Part shown: positions 12,265 through 22,546 of the stretch, piece after piece
Position numbering within the stretch: the first letter of the stretch is position 1
How the letters are laid out: each line of letters begins with the position of its first letter
Assembly (NCBI GenBank): GCA_013339895.1
Contig: JABACO010000006.1
Span: forward strand, 1,857,962 to 1,921,961
Length of the DNA: 64,000 nt
DNA from: Ephydatia muelleri
Lineage: Eukaryota > Porifera > Demospongiae > Spongillida > Spongillidae
Reading direction: 5' to 3'
Position numbers and translations under genes: made by a program
Notes under the pieces: generated by a model
Told to the model about the DNA's origin: nothing
The model's database searches: none
The model's input: only the letters and a program-made list of their open reading frames with translations

Positions 12265-13639
12265 TGGGCGTAATTCTGGTACTTTCCGGTACAATGCAAT
12301 TGACAGAGCTCGAATAAAAACAAAATTACCATCAGGAGTTGCGAGGTGGAGGAGTGTGTTACTGTTAGCATTAATGGCTGTTGGTTTAATAGTGGTGAGG
12401 TCCGTTTTAAATAAACATTTTAATCCCAATGGTCTTTCTGCGTACAGAAATGTAATCGGTTGTGTTTATGGGGGGAAGGGAGGGGGGGATAACTATCCCC
12501 GACCTGCCCCCTTCGATATGCCATCAGGAGCACACGTAATCCATATGATTCACTAAGTTTGTTTGTTTTTCCCACTTCGGAACTGCAGTATGATAATTAC
12601 TTAACACGTGTGTTTTGAAGGAACAATCGTGTGACTTTAATCTACGTAAAATGATCCTGAATTTAGGATCGGTGAAATCCTGAATTCAGGATATTGAGTA
12701 GTACCGTTTATAACAATTAATCCTGTGAAAATAAAAGTAATAAAAACATATTTGCTTTTTGTTTCAGCACTGCTGCACACTTTCTATAGCATTGAATAAT
12801 TTTAGTTATATAGAAAGCTATCCAAACTTCAAGAATCCATATGTGCAGTTCATTGCTGTCACATACGCAAATAGAACAATTACCACTTCGCAGTTTTTAG
12901 TGCCTAGAAAAAGCATTAAACATATCAATTTTAGTCTTCTTTATTAGAGTTGTGTCATATACAGACTTGTGGTTGAAGTTGTGTTTTTATCCAAATTGTT
13001 CACTAAGTAAAAGAAAAATGTTTTTTAAGATCACTATTCTTACGTTATGCATCAATGCATGTAATTGTCTCCAAGTATTGTAGTGGAGTTCCAAACATTA
13101 TTCTCCATTTATATCTTAACTGTAGTATCGCCCCGACGCGAATCCTAGTTGCACGCTCGAGTAGAGGACACGGCACACAACTATAATCTACACTGCAATG
13201 CATGACACAAAACTCAGGACACACAGACTGACTCAGTGCACAAGGACAAACATATAAATAGTAAGCGCTCATCTAGAATGTTCGGCAGCCGCCTCTGGCT
13301 TGCGCACAAAGACTATTGTTCTAATGAAGTCCGGCTGATAGGGTCACAACACATTACGTCAGCATTGACGTATACTACATTAACTTAATACATTAAAATA
13401 TGTTAGTACATATGAATAGTGCAAAATCACGTACTGATGTAGAGTTTAAAATCAAGCAAACTCACATATTACTATTATTAAAATAACATAACGATTAAAC
13501 ATCATTTCATTTTGACTTTAATTTATTTAAATCTGAGTTTTATAAAGCTTTGTAAGCTAAAAAGTATCCCAGTTTGTAAAGAATGTTTATGAAAAATTCA
13601 AACCAAAAGATATCAAAACACAAAACTGTACGAGGAAAT
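12265..13639. other. No supported gene; AT-rich with short palindromes
   Basis: I found no coding region. Two short perfect or near-perfect palindromes (ATCCTGAATTTAGGAT and ATCCTGAATTCAGGAT) lie close together at 12,653-12,693. A related word, ATCCTAAATTAAGGAT, occurs at 14,895, beyond the piggyBac-like fragment, so these may be subterminal repeats of that element. That link is speculative. Confidence 0.4.
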
Positions 13640-14700
13640 CAAGATAGTTGTGACAATGAAATCAGTATAGACTGACAAAATGCACAGATATCATGATACA
13701 TGTACATTGTAGACAGCAATAACCAACTATGCCTACGACTATTTTCAAAACCGATTTCTGTGAGATGTTGAATATAGCAATCTCTTGAAGTGCCCAGCGG
13801 ATCCATGAATGTTGTAAAGACTACCACATAAGTACTTGCAAGAAAATCATTGTCTGATTCAAACCTATAAGCTAAGTAAGCATCAACAACGCATATACCA
13901 AATATGGTCCCAAATGTTCTGTACCACCATGTATGAGTTATCCACTCTCTTTCAATTGCAAGTGTACCTTGTCTGTAATCATCATGCACATCAATTGTCG
14001 AAAAAAAACTCAAAGAACTTCTCCACTATAACTGGCCTTGGTATCGTTTTTGTGTACTGCACCATGGTTGGTATCTGCGAACCTTGACAGTTTCATATCA
14101 AAGCAACCCTCATAATTAGCTGCAGTTGAAACTACACCAGCATCACCAGCATCACTCTCTGATTTCCAATATGTTCGAAGTGGTCCCATCCTTGGTTCAA
14201 CAGCCATTACCAACCTGATACCAAGCCACTTTGTAAACTCTCCTTTTGACAAAGGTGCTTTCTTTTTAGCTAGGAGGGTGATGTTGGTATAATCCAAAAT
14301 AGAAGGAATTAGGAAACATAAGGTAGAAGTATTACTCCATACTCTTCTCAGCACCCTCTAGAGTAGTTCCCCACTTCAGTTCAGTAATCCCTGTGAAGGC
14401 ATTTACTGCAGGGCGACACTAAGGTGGTCAATTTCAAACCATTCTCTGCCATGAGTATTCCAATAATGTGCTTCTTCCGCATCTTAATTTGCTCTCTTCT
14501 CTTTGTACACTGTCCTCCCTTTCTTCTTCTGTCTCACTGGTACCAACATCTGTATCACTGTCACTGCCAGGTTTCTCTGAATCACTCTCAACACCACAGG
14601 AGTACGTTTTTTGCTCTTTGCACGAAGGTTCTACCGATGTACCACCCGCTTTACCTATGCCTGAGCTGATTCTATGCTAGTAGCTCCTGTGTCTTATTGT
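13640..14700 (-). pseudogene. Decayed piggyBac-like transposase
   Basis: Reading leftward on the minus strand, an acidic Ser/Asp/Glu-rich N-terminal part (SDSDTDVGTSETEEE, about 14,600-14,530) is followed by EFTKWLGIRLVMAV and LRTYWKS (14,354-14,010). Then come IDVHDDYRQG, a Trp-Trp-Tyr segment and CVVDAYLAYR (14,013-13,639). The order of acidic leader, FxxxLGI-LxMG-type segment, VDxxDxxR and a late NAYxxY-like motif resembles the piggyBac (DDE_Tnp_1_7) family. The frame is broken at least twice (near 14,355-14,440 and 14,010), and the catalytic middle is mostly missing, so it is inactive. I am moderately sure of the family. Confidence 0.5.
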
Positions 14701-15431
14701 ATGGTGAAGTTGCGTGCGTGGCTCTCCTTAGTGATCTTCGTAACGATTCCCTTCTTACCAGTAAGCTTCTTGCTCTTTCCTTCTACTTTTATCGACTAAC
14801 TAGTAAGCGCTGTTTAGATGAACGCCTATAGAAGCTTAATATCCAACACGATGCGAATTGAAGTTGATACTAGTGGCCTTAATTCAGGATTTCCATCCTA
14901 AATTAAGGATGGAAATAGATTTTAAAAAGATTAAAATCTTTTGTCACCGGATCAACTACAATGGAATGGACTCGAGAGGTGTAGAACATGCCTACATTAC
15001 ATCATTAATCTTTATTATGGTCCTGCCTTTCCTTATCTGATTTACAGTGTATTGTGCACCTGAAACAGCAAAGCCATGCATATTAGCCTGTGCATGTCTT
15101 GAACGATGCACCGAATGCTAGGAAATTACGATCTTCATGCATGATATACTGGCCTATAGCATTGTCAAAAATTGGATTTATTAGACAATGCCCTCCTATA
15201 TAGAACCGGATAACCTTAAATTCAGTGCTTAGTCAGTGGATAGAAATATATATGGATTCCACGTAGTTAATTGGATTATGCGCCACATATGTCTATACAT
15301 GTAAATTATTTCTGCATGACGTAATCATTTCACTTGTCAGCTGTGTGCTTCATATTTCAAAGCCTGTCTTCCTCCCTCTCTCTTTCATTTCCGACATCCC
15401 CCTCCCAAACAATAACACTTCGCACTGCCTC
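14701..15431. other. No supported gene
   Basis: AT-rich sequence with a short hairpin-forming word (ATTCAGGATTTCCATCC and its near complement, 14,882-14,911). No coding region or RNA gene was recognised. Confidence 0.4.
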
Positions 15432-15548
15432 ATGCAGCCTCTTACAAGACGGCAGCTGAAGGATACGCTGTTATCCATGTTCGACCAGGGAGACGCAGAC
15501 AGCTTCTGCTGTTTCCAGTGCCACGGGGCGTTTACCATCCGCTGGCAG
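15432..15548 (+). other. Possible single coding exon, unidentified
   Basis: A 39-codon open stretch starting MQPLTRRQLKDTLLSMFDQG, with a CCFQC motif, ends at a plausible donor (CTGGCAG followed by GTGAATG). Composition is protein-like, but no partner exon was found, and it could be a fragment of a lost gene or transposon. Confidence 0.2.
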
Positions 15549-15693
15549 GTGAATGTGCATGCACAGGCGTACAGAGGCTGGTTGAATAGCTGGGATTTGG
15601 GCTAGTATTGCCTACTTCAACTGATGTGGTATCTGATTGAGTCAGACAAGGTCTTCTCTTCAAGCCCGATTTCATACAAGGATCGGCATTACT

Positions 15694-16540
15694 TTAAAGC
15701 ACTACCAAAGAGGAAAGCAACACCAAAGAGAGAAGTAGAATGAGATCTTCTCTGTGATTTGACACCGACACTGGCCTTACCATGACTCACTAACAGCAAT
15801 GGGTCAGAGGACTGGGGGAATGCCAGGTTTATTTTTATACAAGGCTGTTAATTTACCGCCAGAAATGAATTTGGGGACCAATTATAAACGCTTCCTGCAG
15901 CCAGGTGGTTCTAAGGGATGAAGAGTGAAGAAGAATTCAAGCAACATCAAGCAAATGCTAAATGCACAATCCAGAGGGACCACATGCTGCTAACTTGGGA
16001 AACAACATCAGGTCTGACAAAATGTCAAAGTTATAAGGTAGGATAGGAGGGCAATGTTGTAGTGATTGCCCATTTCACAACATGTGACCAATCTAGTGGC
16101 ATGATGTGTCAATGCAATTCAAACCTACGCATCTCTTCCGAACAGCTAGAATGAGGATTTTGACTCCAGCCATTAATGTAAGACTCCTACTCTATAGAAT
16201 ATATACATACTGTGTTTATCTATGAATCCTCCAAAAATGAGACAGAAATTGGTGACAGCATCTAGAAGTACCGCACGTTGATTGCACAAATCAAGACAAA
16301 AAAAAAAGAAACGTCAAAAAGAAAAAAAAAAAAAGGATAGTACTTGCAGTACTGGATGAGGTCCATCAAATCAATAGGAATAAATATATGCTACCCGCTA
16401 CACGGAACATGTATCGGCACTGCATGATATGTCACAAAGCGAACGGTGAACCAATTAAATGCTTTACTGCTACCCAACAAGATATGTGAACAGAGTTGGC
16501 CTGCCCGAAATGACGTCAGCCCATGGTTAGGAAGTACTTT
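15694..16540 (+). repeat. Diverged repeat R, copy 1
   Basis: The sequence from AGAGGAAAGCAACACCAAAG onward recurs at 17,549-18,115 with many substitutions and indels, in the same orientation. Both contain an A-rich run of about 30-60 bases followed by GTACTTGCAGTACTGGATGAGGTC-type sequence. Translation gives only interrupted frames. The origin is probably a dead transposon, family not recognised. Confidence 0.7.
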
Positions 16541-16559
16541 CCGTTTGGGACATTGGTCA

Positions 16560-17110
16560 GTCTATATTTCAGTAGGGGATAACCTGGGTTTCAGGGATTA
16601 CATGGGGTGGGAGGTCTTGGGGTAGTGGAAGCTCTATTTCAGTAGGGGATAAAAAGGTCAGACGGGTTACATGGGATGGCAGGGTCCTGGGGCAGTGGGA
16701 GAGAGGATAGCCGACTCCATCAGGGGTTAGCTGGGTTTCAGGGATTACATGGGGTGGGAGGTCTTGGGGTAGTGGAAGGTGAGGGTTCTTTATTCCAGCA
16801 GGGGATAAAAGGATCAGAGGGGTTACATGGGATGGCAGGGTCCTGGGGTAGTGGGAGAATGATATTGTCTACTCTGTCAGAGGTTGGAAGGATTTCATAG
16901 GATGGGAGGTCCTGGGGTGGTAGGAGGGGAGGGTTATTGACTCCATTTGGGGTTAGCTGGGTTTCAGGGATTACATGGGGTGGGAGGTCTCGGGGCATTG
17001 TAAGATTGAAGTTCTTAGCAGTGGTTGGGTTTGTCTGGACTAGACTGGTCTTGGGGTGATGGGGGAGTTGGGGTTCTTGACTTTGGCTGGGGTTTCCTGG
17101 ATTGGAGAAT
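16560..17110. repeat. G-rich imperfect tandem array
   Basis: Repeats of a unit of roughly 50-120 bp built from GGGATTACATGGGGTGGGAGG and TCTTGGGGTAGTGGGAG-type words. Its complement, C-rich on the plus strand, is found at 18,350-18,900, so the two arrays lie in inverted orientation around repeat R copy 2. Confidence 0.75.
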
Positions 17111-17548
17111 TTATATGAGATGGGATGTCTTATAAAGTACAAAAACGATTTCAAAAAAAGATAACAGTTATTCAATTATACATTTTTGTCCATGTGTGTG
17201 AAGTATAGAATGGTTATTCGTTTAGTAAAGAGCCAGAATTCTCAGAATGAGAATTGCAATGTTCACAACAACAGATGAGTCTGACCATTACTGCAAGACT
17301 CCTCTACATAAGATACTGTAAACACGAGGACCAGATTGAACCTGCCCTCTTACGAAGACCATATTTAACCTGCCATCATATAGAGCAGAAATGGCTTGGG
17401 ACTTGTGGAAAGCACATTCTGGTTCTTTGGTAAGTCATCATGGAAGTGGTATCTGCTCGGCTATTAAAGATAGCTGAGGAATGAAGGTGGATCCCGACAC
17501 TGCAAAAGAAGCTGCATGGGCTGCTGAGATGCCCACTGGAATTCCAGA

Positions 17549-18115
17549 GGAAAGCAACACCAAAGAGAGAAGTAGAATGAGATCTTCTCTGTGATTTGAC
17601 ACAGACACTGGCCTTACCATGACTCACGAGCAATGGGTCGGAGGACTGGGAGAATGCCAGGTTTATTTTTGTTCAAGGCTGTTAATTTACTGCCAGCAAA
17701 GAATTTGGAGACCAAATTACAACCCTTCCTGCAGCCAGGTGGTTCTAAGGGCATGACAAAATATATGACTGAAGAACTTGAGCAGCATTAAGCAAATGCT
17801 AAATGCACAATCCGGAGGGACCACATGCTGCTGACTTATAGTAAGACAAAAAAAAAAAGAAGCTTCACAAAGAAAAAAAGAAAAAAAAAGAGAGTATTTG
17901 CAGTATTGGATGAGGTCCATCAAATCAATAGGCATATGCTACCTACACAGAACATGTATCGGCACTGCTTGATATGTCACACAACAAACGAGAAGAGAAA
18001 GGCGAACGGTGGACTAATAAAATGCTTTTACTGTCACCCATCATGACACGTGAACACAGAGGGACTGCCCGAAATGACGTCAGCCCATGGTTAGAAAGTG
18101 CTGTATGTTTGGGAA
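17549..18115 (+). repeat. Diverged repeat R, copy 2, with a Cys-rich relic
   Basis: Second copy of the repeat at 15,694. An open stretch at 17,825-18,046 encodes a Lys-rich segment followed by a Cys-rich motif (RHCLICHTTNEKRK, then KCFYCH), reminiscent of the C-terminal zinc-binding motif of some cut-and-paste transposases. The family cannot be assigned, and copy 1 has lost the frame. Confidence 0.45.
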
Positions 18116-18349
18116 CACTGCCAATGACCTGCACATGTCAGGGCAGCGGGTGCTTCGGTCACCAGTGAGTCATGGTGGTTGTTTCCTGTATGTCTCTGGG
18201 GTGGTAATTCCACCAGAGAATACCACCAGGTCACCAAGGTTAGGGGTGAAACTTAAAGGGCTTAGGTCCAAATGTTTGTGTGAACAAAGAAAGTTCATAA
18301 GTGGGTGTAGCTGGAGGGACATGAAGGTAGGGTAGGGATTCTGTGGCTC

Positions 18350-18900
18350 TAGTCTGCTCCGAGATCCCCCACCCCATGTAATCCCTGAAACCCAGCTAAC
18401 CCCAAATGGAGTCGAGGACTCTCCTTTCCCACTACCTCAAGACCCCTCCCCCCATCCCATGTAATCCTCGACACCGAGCTAACCCCTGATGGAGTCAAGG
18501 ACTCTCCCTTCCACTATCCCAAGACCTCCCATCCCATGAAATCCTTCCAACCTCTGACAGAGTAAACAACATTCTCCCACCACCCCAGGATTCACCATCC
18601 CATGTAACCCCTCTGACCTATTTATCCCCTACTGGAATGAAGAACCCTCCTCTCCCACTACCCCTCTCCCACCACCCCTCTCCCACCACCCCTCTCCCAC
18701 TACCCCTCTCCCACCATCACCCCTCTCCCACCACCCCAGGACCCACCATCCCATGTAACCTCTGATCCTTTTATCCCCTGCTGAAATAAAGAACCCTCCC
18801 CTCCCCTCCCACTACCCCTCTCCCACCACCCCATGTAACCCTGAAACCCAGCTAACACCTGATGGTGTCGAGGACCCTCCCCTCCCACTATCCCAAGACA
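18350..18900. repeat. C-rich imperfect tandem array (inverse of 16,560-17,110)
   Basis: Words such as CCCATCCCATGTAATCC, CCCTCTCCCACCACC and TTTATCCCCTACTGG repeat with variable spacing. They are the complements of the G-rich array 1.3 kb upstream. Gly/Val-rich minus-strand open frames across it are shadows. Confidence 0.75.
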
Positions 18901-19243
18901 GTAATTGGCAGTGACCATCCACAAAAACAGAAATGGAGAAGTGTATCCAGTTGCCTGTCTGAGACCCAAAGCCATGCACAGGACTGGAAACCAGCTGCAC
19001 ACAAACCCAATAATCACATCCCCAAAGCCGCCCAGGTGCCACCCAAATTGGCCAGCTCCACACACAAGCCGAAAGACCAAGTTAAACACTGCAAGCACCA
19101 CCTAGACTACATGTAGCTTGTAACAGTTACCGCACATCCACTCTACATTCGTGTGATGATGCTGCTTTGCTCTTGAGATCAACATTTGCAATCTCCCACA
19201 CAGCCAGAAATGAAGTGAAATACATACAATTCCAATAGCAGTG

Positions 19244-19907
19244 AGGCCCATTGTCTCTGGAATTCAAGGTCCAGCTACAAGGATTTCCAACTACCTTGTT
19301 CACTTCCTAAAAGCGAGCAAAATCCCTACCTATGTCAGAGATTCCGACACAATAGTTAGAACATAATTATAACTATCTCCAACATTAGACTAAGAAAGTC
19401 AGACAGCTTATTTTTGGTAACCATTGATGTGAAAAGCCTCTATACATGTATACTGCAATATGGTAGTATAGAGTCATGTCTTAGATACAATGACCTCATT
19501 AGCTTACCAAAACGTGTAACTTGAACCTTGTCCTAAAAAACAAATTTCTTTTTTTCATTAATGATAAGATGTACAAACAACTGGGGGAGTAGCAATGGGT
19601 ACCCCCCTAGCCCCAACTCTTGCCAATTTGTTTATGGCTACCCTCGAAGAAGACTTCTTATGCATCAGCAACTTAAGCCACAGTTATGTACAAAAGATGC
19701 ATTGATTATATCTTGATTATATGGCCCACTTTAAACAGGAATTTGAAAGGTTCTTCGCTAGACTTAAATTTGAATATTACTATATCAGATACGTCTGTCC
19801 AGTACTTGGATTTGACTATGTATCAAGATGTTGACACCAACAGACTGCACACAAAAACCTTCCATAAACCTACCTACACATTTCAATATATCGATTACCA
19901 TAGCCAC
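19244..19907 (+). pseudogene. Penelope-like element reverse transcriptase, decayed fragment
   Basis: Broken frames spell, in order, RPIVSGIQGPATRISNYL (19,244 on), LVTIDVKSLYT (19,410-19,445), a GGVAMGTPLAPTLANLFMA block (19,578-19,640), IDYILIIWP (19,700-19,730), VQYLDL (19,798-19,816) and KPTYTFQYIDYHSHH (19,860-19,907). This order and the terminal KPT...Y...Y.S.H block are characteristic of Penelope-like RTs. Frameshifts separate the blocks. The catalytic YxDD position reads IDYI, so one aspartate is lost. No GIY-YIG endonuclease is seen, because the element stops where the gypsy fragment begins. Confidence 0.75.
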
Positions 19908-20757
19908 CATCTACAATGACGAGAAACTGTTTACCCAAGAATGGACCTGCAAAGTCTAAATGTAAACGAGACCAAGGGTGAGCAGGCCATTTCCAAGGTT
20001 CTATTGCTGTCACTGCTGGATCTAACTGATTTTCTTGACACCTCTCACACCCTTTAACTGCATTTTCAATGTCCGCATCTAGCCCTGGCCACCAAATGTA
20101 CATCCTAGCCAAACTTTTCATTCGGGTGCAACCTTGATGACCTTGGTGTAATTCCAAAAGTACTTGCCTCCTGCCCTGATTTGGAACCACAACCCGTGAA
20201 CCCCACAGTAAGCAGCCATCATGAATTGATAACTCATGCCTCTTCTGCCAAAATAACTTCAATTCCTCATTGGGGCAGGACTCTGGCCAACCATGGTAAG
20301 TGAATTGATCAACTTGACTAAGCACCGGGTCTCTGTGAGTCCAGGTTTTGATTTGTTCGGATGTAATAGGTAATTGTGAAATATGCTCCACTAGTAAAAT
20401 CAACTCCTCTGGCACTTCTGTCTGTGCTGGGCTCTCAGCCAAGGGTAACCGACTTAGGGCGTCTGCATTGCTATTTGCTTCCGATGACTTCACCACTAGG
20501 CTGTAGTCATAATCTGCTAAAATAAGGGCCCACCTCTGGATTCTAGCAGATGCATGCTGTGATGTAGGTTTATAACGGCTGAACAGGGTAGCCAGTGGCT
20601 TGTGGTCTGTACAGATTTCAAATGGTCGCCCATACAGATAAGAACGAAATTTCTTTATTCCTAAAATGCATGCCAATCCCTCCTTTTCCAACTGTGCATA
20701 CTTCTGTTCTGCCCCTGACTATGTACGAGATGCAAATGCAATAGCCTCTCTGATCCA
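19907..20757 (-). pseudogene. Ty3/gypsy retrotransposon pol fragment (RNase H to integrase)
   Basis: On the minus strand one open stretch of about 270 codons encodes the C-terminal RNase H (ASRT, an in-frame stop, then EKEGLACILGIKKFR and TDHKPLATLFS) and an acidic linker. A zinc-binding integrase N-terminus follows (LHQGHQGCTR ... CERCQEN), then the first integrase core strand (HLDFAGPF, with the first catalytic Asp). It is truncated at both ends: at the 5' side by the palindromic element at 20,770 and at the 3' side by the Penelope-like fragment. One TAG near 20,719 replaces a sense codon. The long open frame suggests a fairly recent insertion. Confidence 0.85.
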
Positions 20758-20769
20758 TCACTTAGTTTA

Positions 20770-21063
20770 CAAGTAAATAAAAACATTCTCTAACGATAAA
20801 GTTGTTGGTATATAGGATTGACCAATGGTGGTGTAAAAAGCACGGAAACAAGAGTGACAAAAATTTGACTGGAAAATTGAAATAGGCCGACATTTAGCCC
20901 ATTACTCAGGCATGCACTGTTATAACGTTAGTGTGCTAAATATAGGCCTATTTCAATTTTCCAGTCAAATTTTTGTCACTTATGTTTTCGTGCTTTTTAC
21001 ACCACCATTGGTCAATCCTATATACCAACAACTTTATCGTTAGAGAATGTTTTTATTTACTTG
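20770..21063. mobile_element. Palindromic MITE, member 1 of a three-member family
   Basis: The left arm (CAAGTAAATAAAAACATTC ...) is complementary to the right arm (... GAATGTTTTTATTTACTTG) over about 130 bp per side. The centre holds a short unpaired stretch around GGCATGCACTGTTATAAC. Related elements lie at 48,895-49,200 and 54,271-54,525. There is no coding capacity. The insertion abuts the 5' end of the gypsy fragment. Confidence 0.85.
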
Positions 21064-21349
21064 TTTCATTAGTTTTTTCCCCTGTCGTAGTAGCGCGTCT
21101 TTAAATGTTGTCACAAATTCATTTTAATTTTCGAAAGGAGGGATGTTAAACAATTTAATAATTGAAATTATAAGTATATGAGTTTTTTATGTACTGTACG
21201 GTTCCCCTGGCTTGTCTTCTTCTTCTCCCCAAGCCTCGTCTCTGACCTCGGCAGCCTGGTTCAGGCCATGGGAGCCATGCGGGTGGGTGGTGGCAGGGCC
21301 AGGGTGGCAGCAGGCGATGTGGTGGTGGGGGCACTGGTGCCAATACTGT

Positions 21350-21415
21350 AGCGGTGCTCCTGCTGCTGGCGGTGTGGGCAGCACTGCTGCTGCTGCTGGT
21401 GGTGGTGGGGGCAGC

Positions 21416-21446
<31 letters not shown>

Positions 21447-21456
21447 GTGGGGGCAG

Positions 21457-21512
<56 letters not shown>

Positions 21513-21555
21513 GTGGGGGCAGCACTGCTGCTGCTGCTGCTGGTGGTGGGGGCAG

Positions 21556-21608
<53 letters not shown>

Positions 21609-21650
21609 GTGGTGGGGGCAGCGCTGCTACTGCTGGCAACAGACGGTAGG
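21350..21650. repeat. Interrupted CTG trinucleotide repeat
   Basis: Runs of 4 to about 18 CTG units are separated by a recurring GTGGTGGGGGCAG spacer, giving a higher-order unit of 50-100 bp. Poly-Leu and poly-Ala frames on one strand, and poly-Ser and poly-Ala frames on the other, follow from the repeat. With no splice or start context I do not call a gene. Confidence 0.9.
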
Positions 21651-21719
21651 GGGGCAGCACTGCATCTGACAGAGAGTATAGAAACAAAGTGCAAGGATTT
21701 AGTTTTTACCTTTTTCATT

Positions 21720-21867
21720 CTCAGCAAGCAAAGTGCACTATTTGGCAGGTGAGTCGCTTTTATACATTAAATGTGTGCCGGCTGTGTAATAATTCTATTG
21801 GTCCAATTTCATTGGTACATCACCAATTGGTCTACATATTCATGACCTCACAGATAAGGGGGAGTGG

Positions 21868-21909
<42 letters not shown>

Positions 21910-22145
21910 CAGCTGTGCTAAAATTCTATTGGTCCAATTTTATCACTATTCACTGGATTGGTCTGCATAACTCATGACCCCCCAAAGGTGCCATTGTGCT
22001 GAAAATTGGAGGAAGTTGTTCATGCTCCAAATTAACAATGTTTACATGGGAATGACCTCCCCTCCAATGATGAATGGACATTTGGAACAGTGACTTTGTC
22101 CTCAACACAAATGCTACTTCTTCACTAGTGAGCTTGCGACACTCA
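21720..22145. repeat. Dispersed repeat S, copy 1 (related to 49,590-50,160)
   Basis: Shares CTATTGGTCCAATTT, GATTGGTCTGCATAA and CATTTGGAACAGTGACTTTG-type segments, in the same order, with the sequence after the palindromic element at 49.2 kb. It also contains a (TG)n tract at about 21,868-21,908. Since both copies follow a palindromic element, they probably belong to one larger non-autonomous transposon. Confidence 0.6.
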
Positions 22146-22546
22146 TTTGTACATTTCTATTTCAAGGGGTGCATGGTATCCTTATCTCTGTCCCCTATCT
22201 CTTCTGCCACTACACACCTACCATTGAGGTCTACTGCTCAACCCTAGCAAATGCAATTAAATTCATACACAGTTGCAGGTGGGCTACCGTTGTACATCAG
22301 ATAAGGAAGCCTTTTTGTACATCAGATTAAGGATGACACCCCAATATTCAATAGACAGGTCACAAAGGAGAAAGGACTACATGTGTACTGTACACAACAG
22401 TTGGGTCACCATGCATGCTTTACATGTGAAGTGAATGGTTTTGTGCAGATCCCTTACATGCGTGCTGTACACATGTTGCATGCACATCTTCCTATAGCTT
22501 TTTAATGCTAGTGCAATACAACATGCCATGACATACCTTTGGGTGG

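Noticed and set aside
12105..12429. Poly-Pro frames
   Set aside because: Shadow of the poly-G tract.
21155..21752. Poly-Ser, poly-Ala and poly-Leu proteins
   Set aside because: All frames of a CTG repeat are open; no exon structure or conserved flank.
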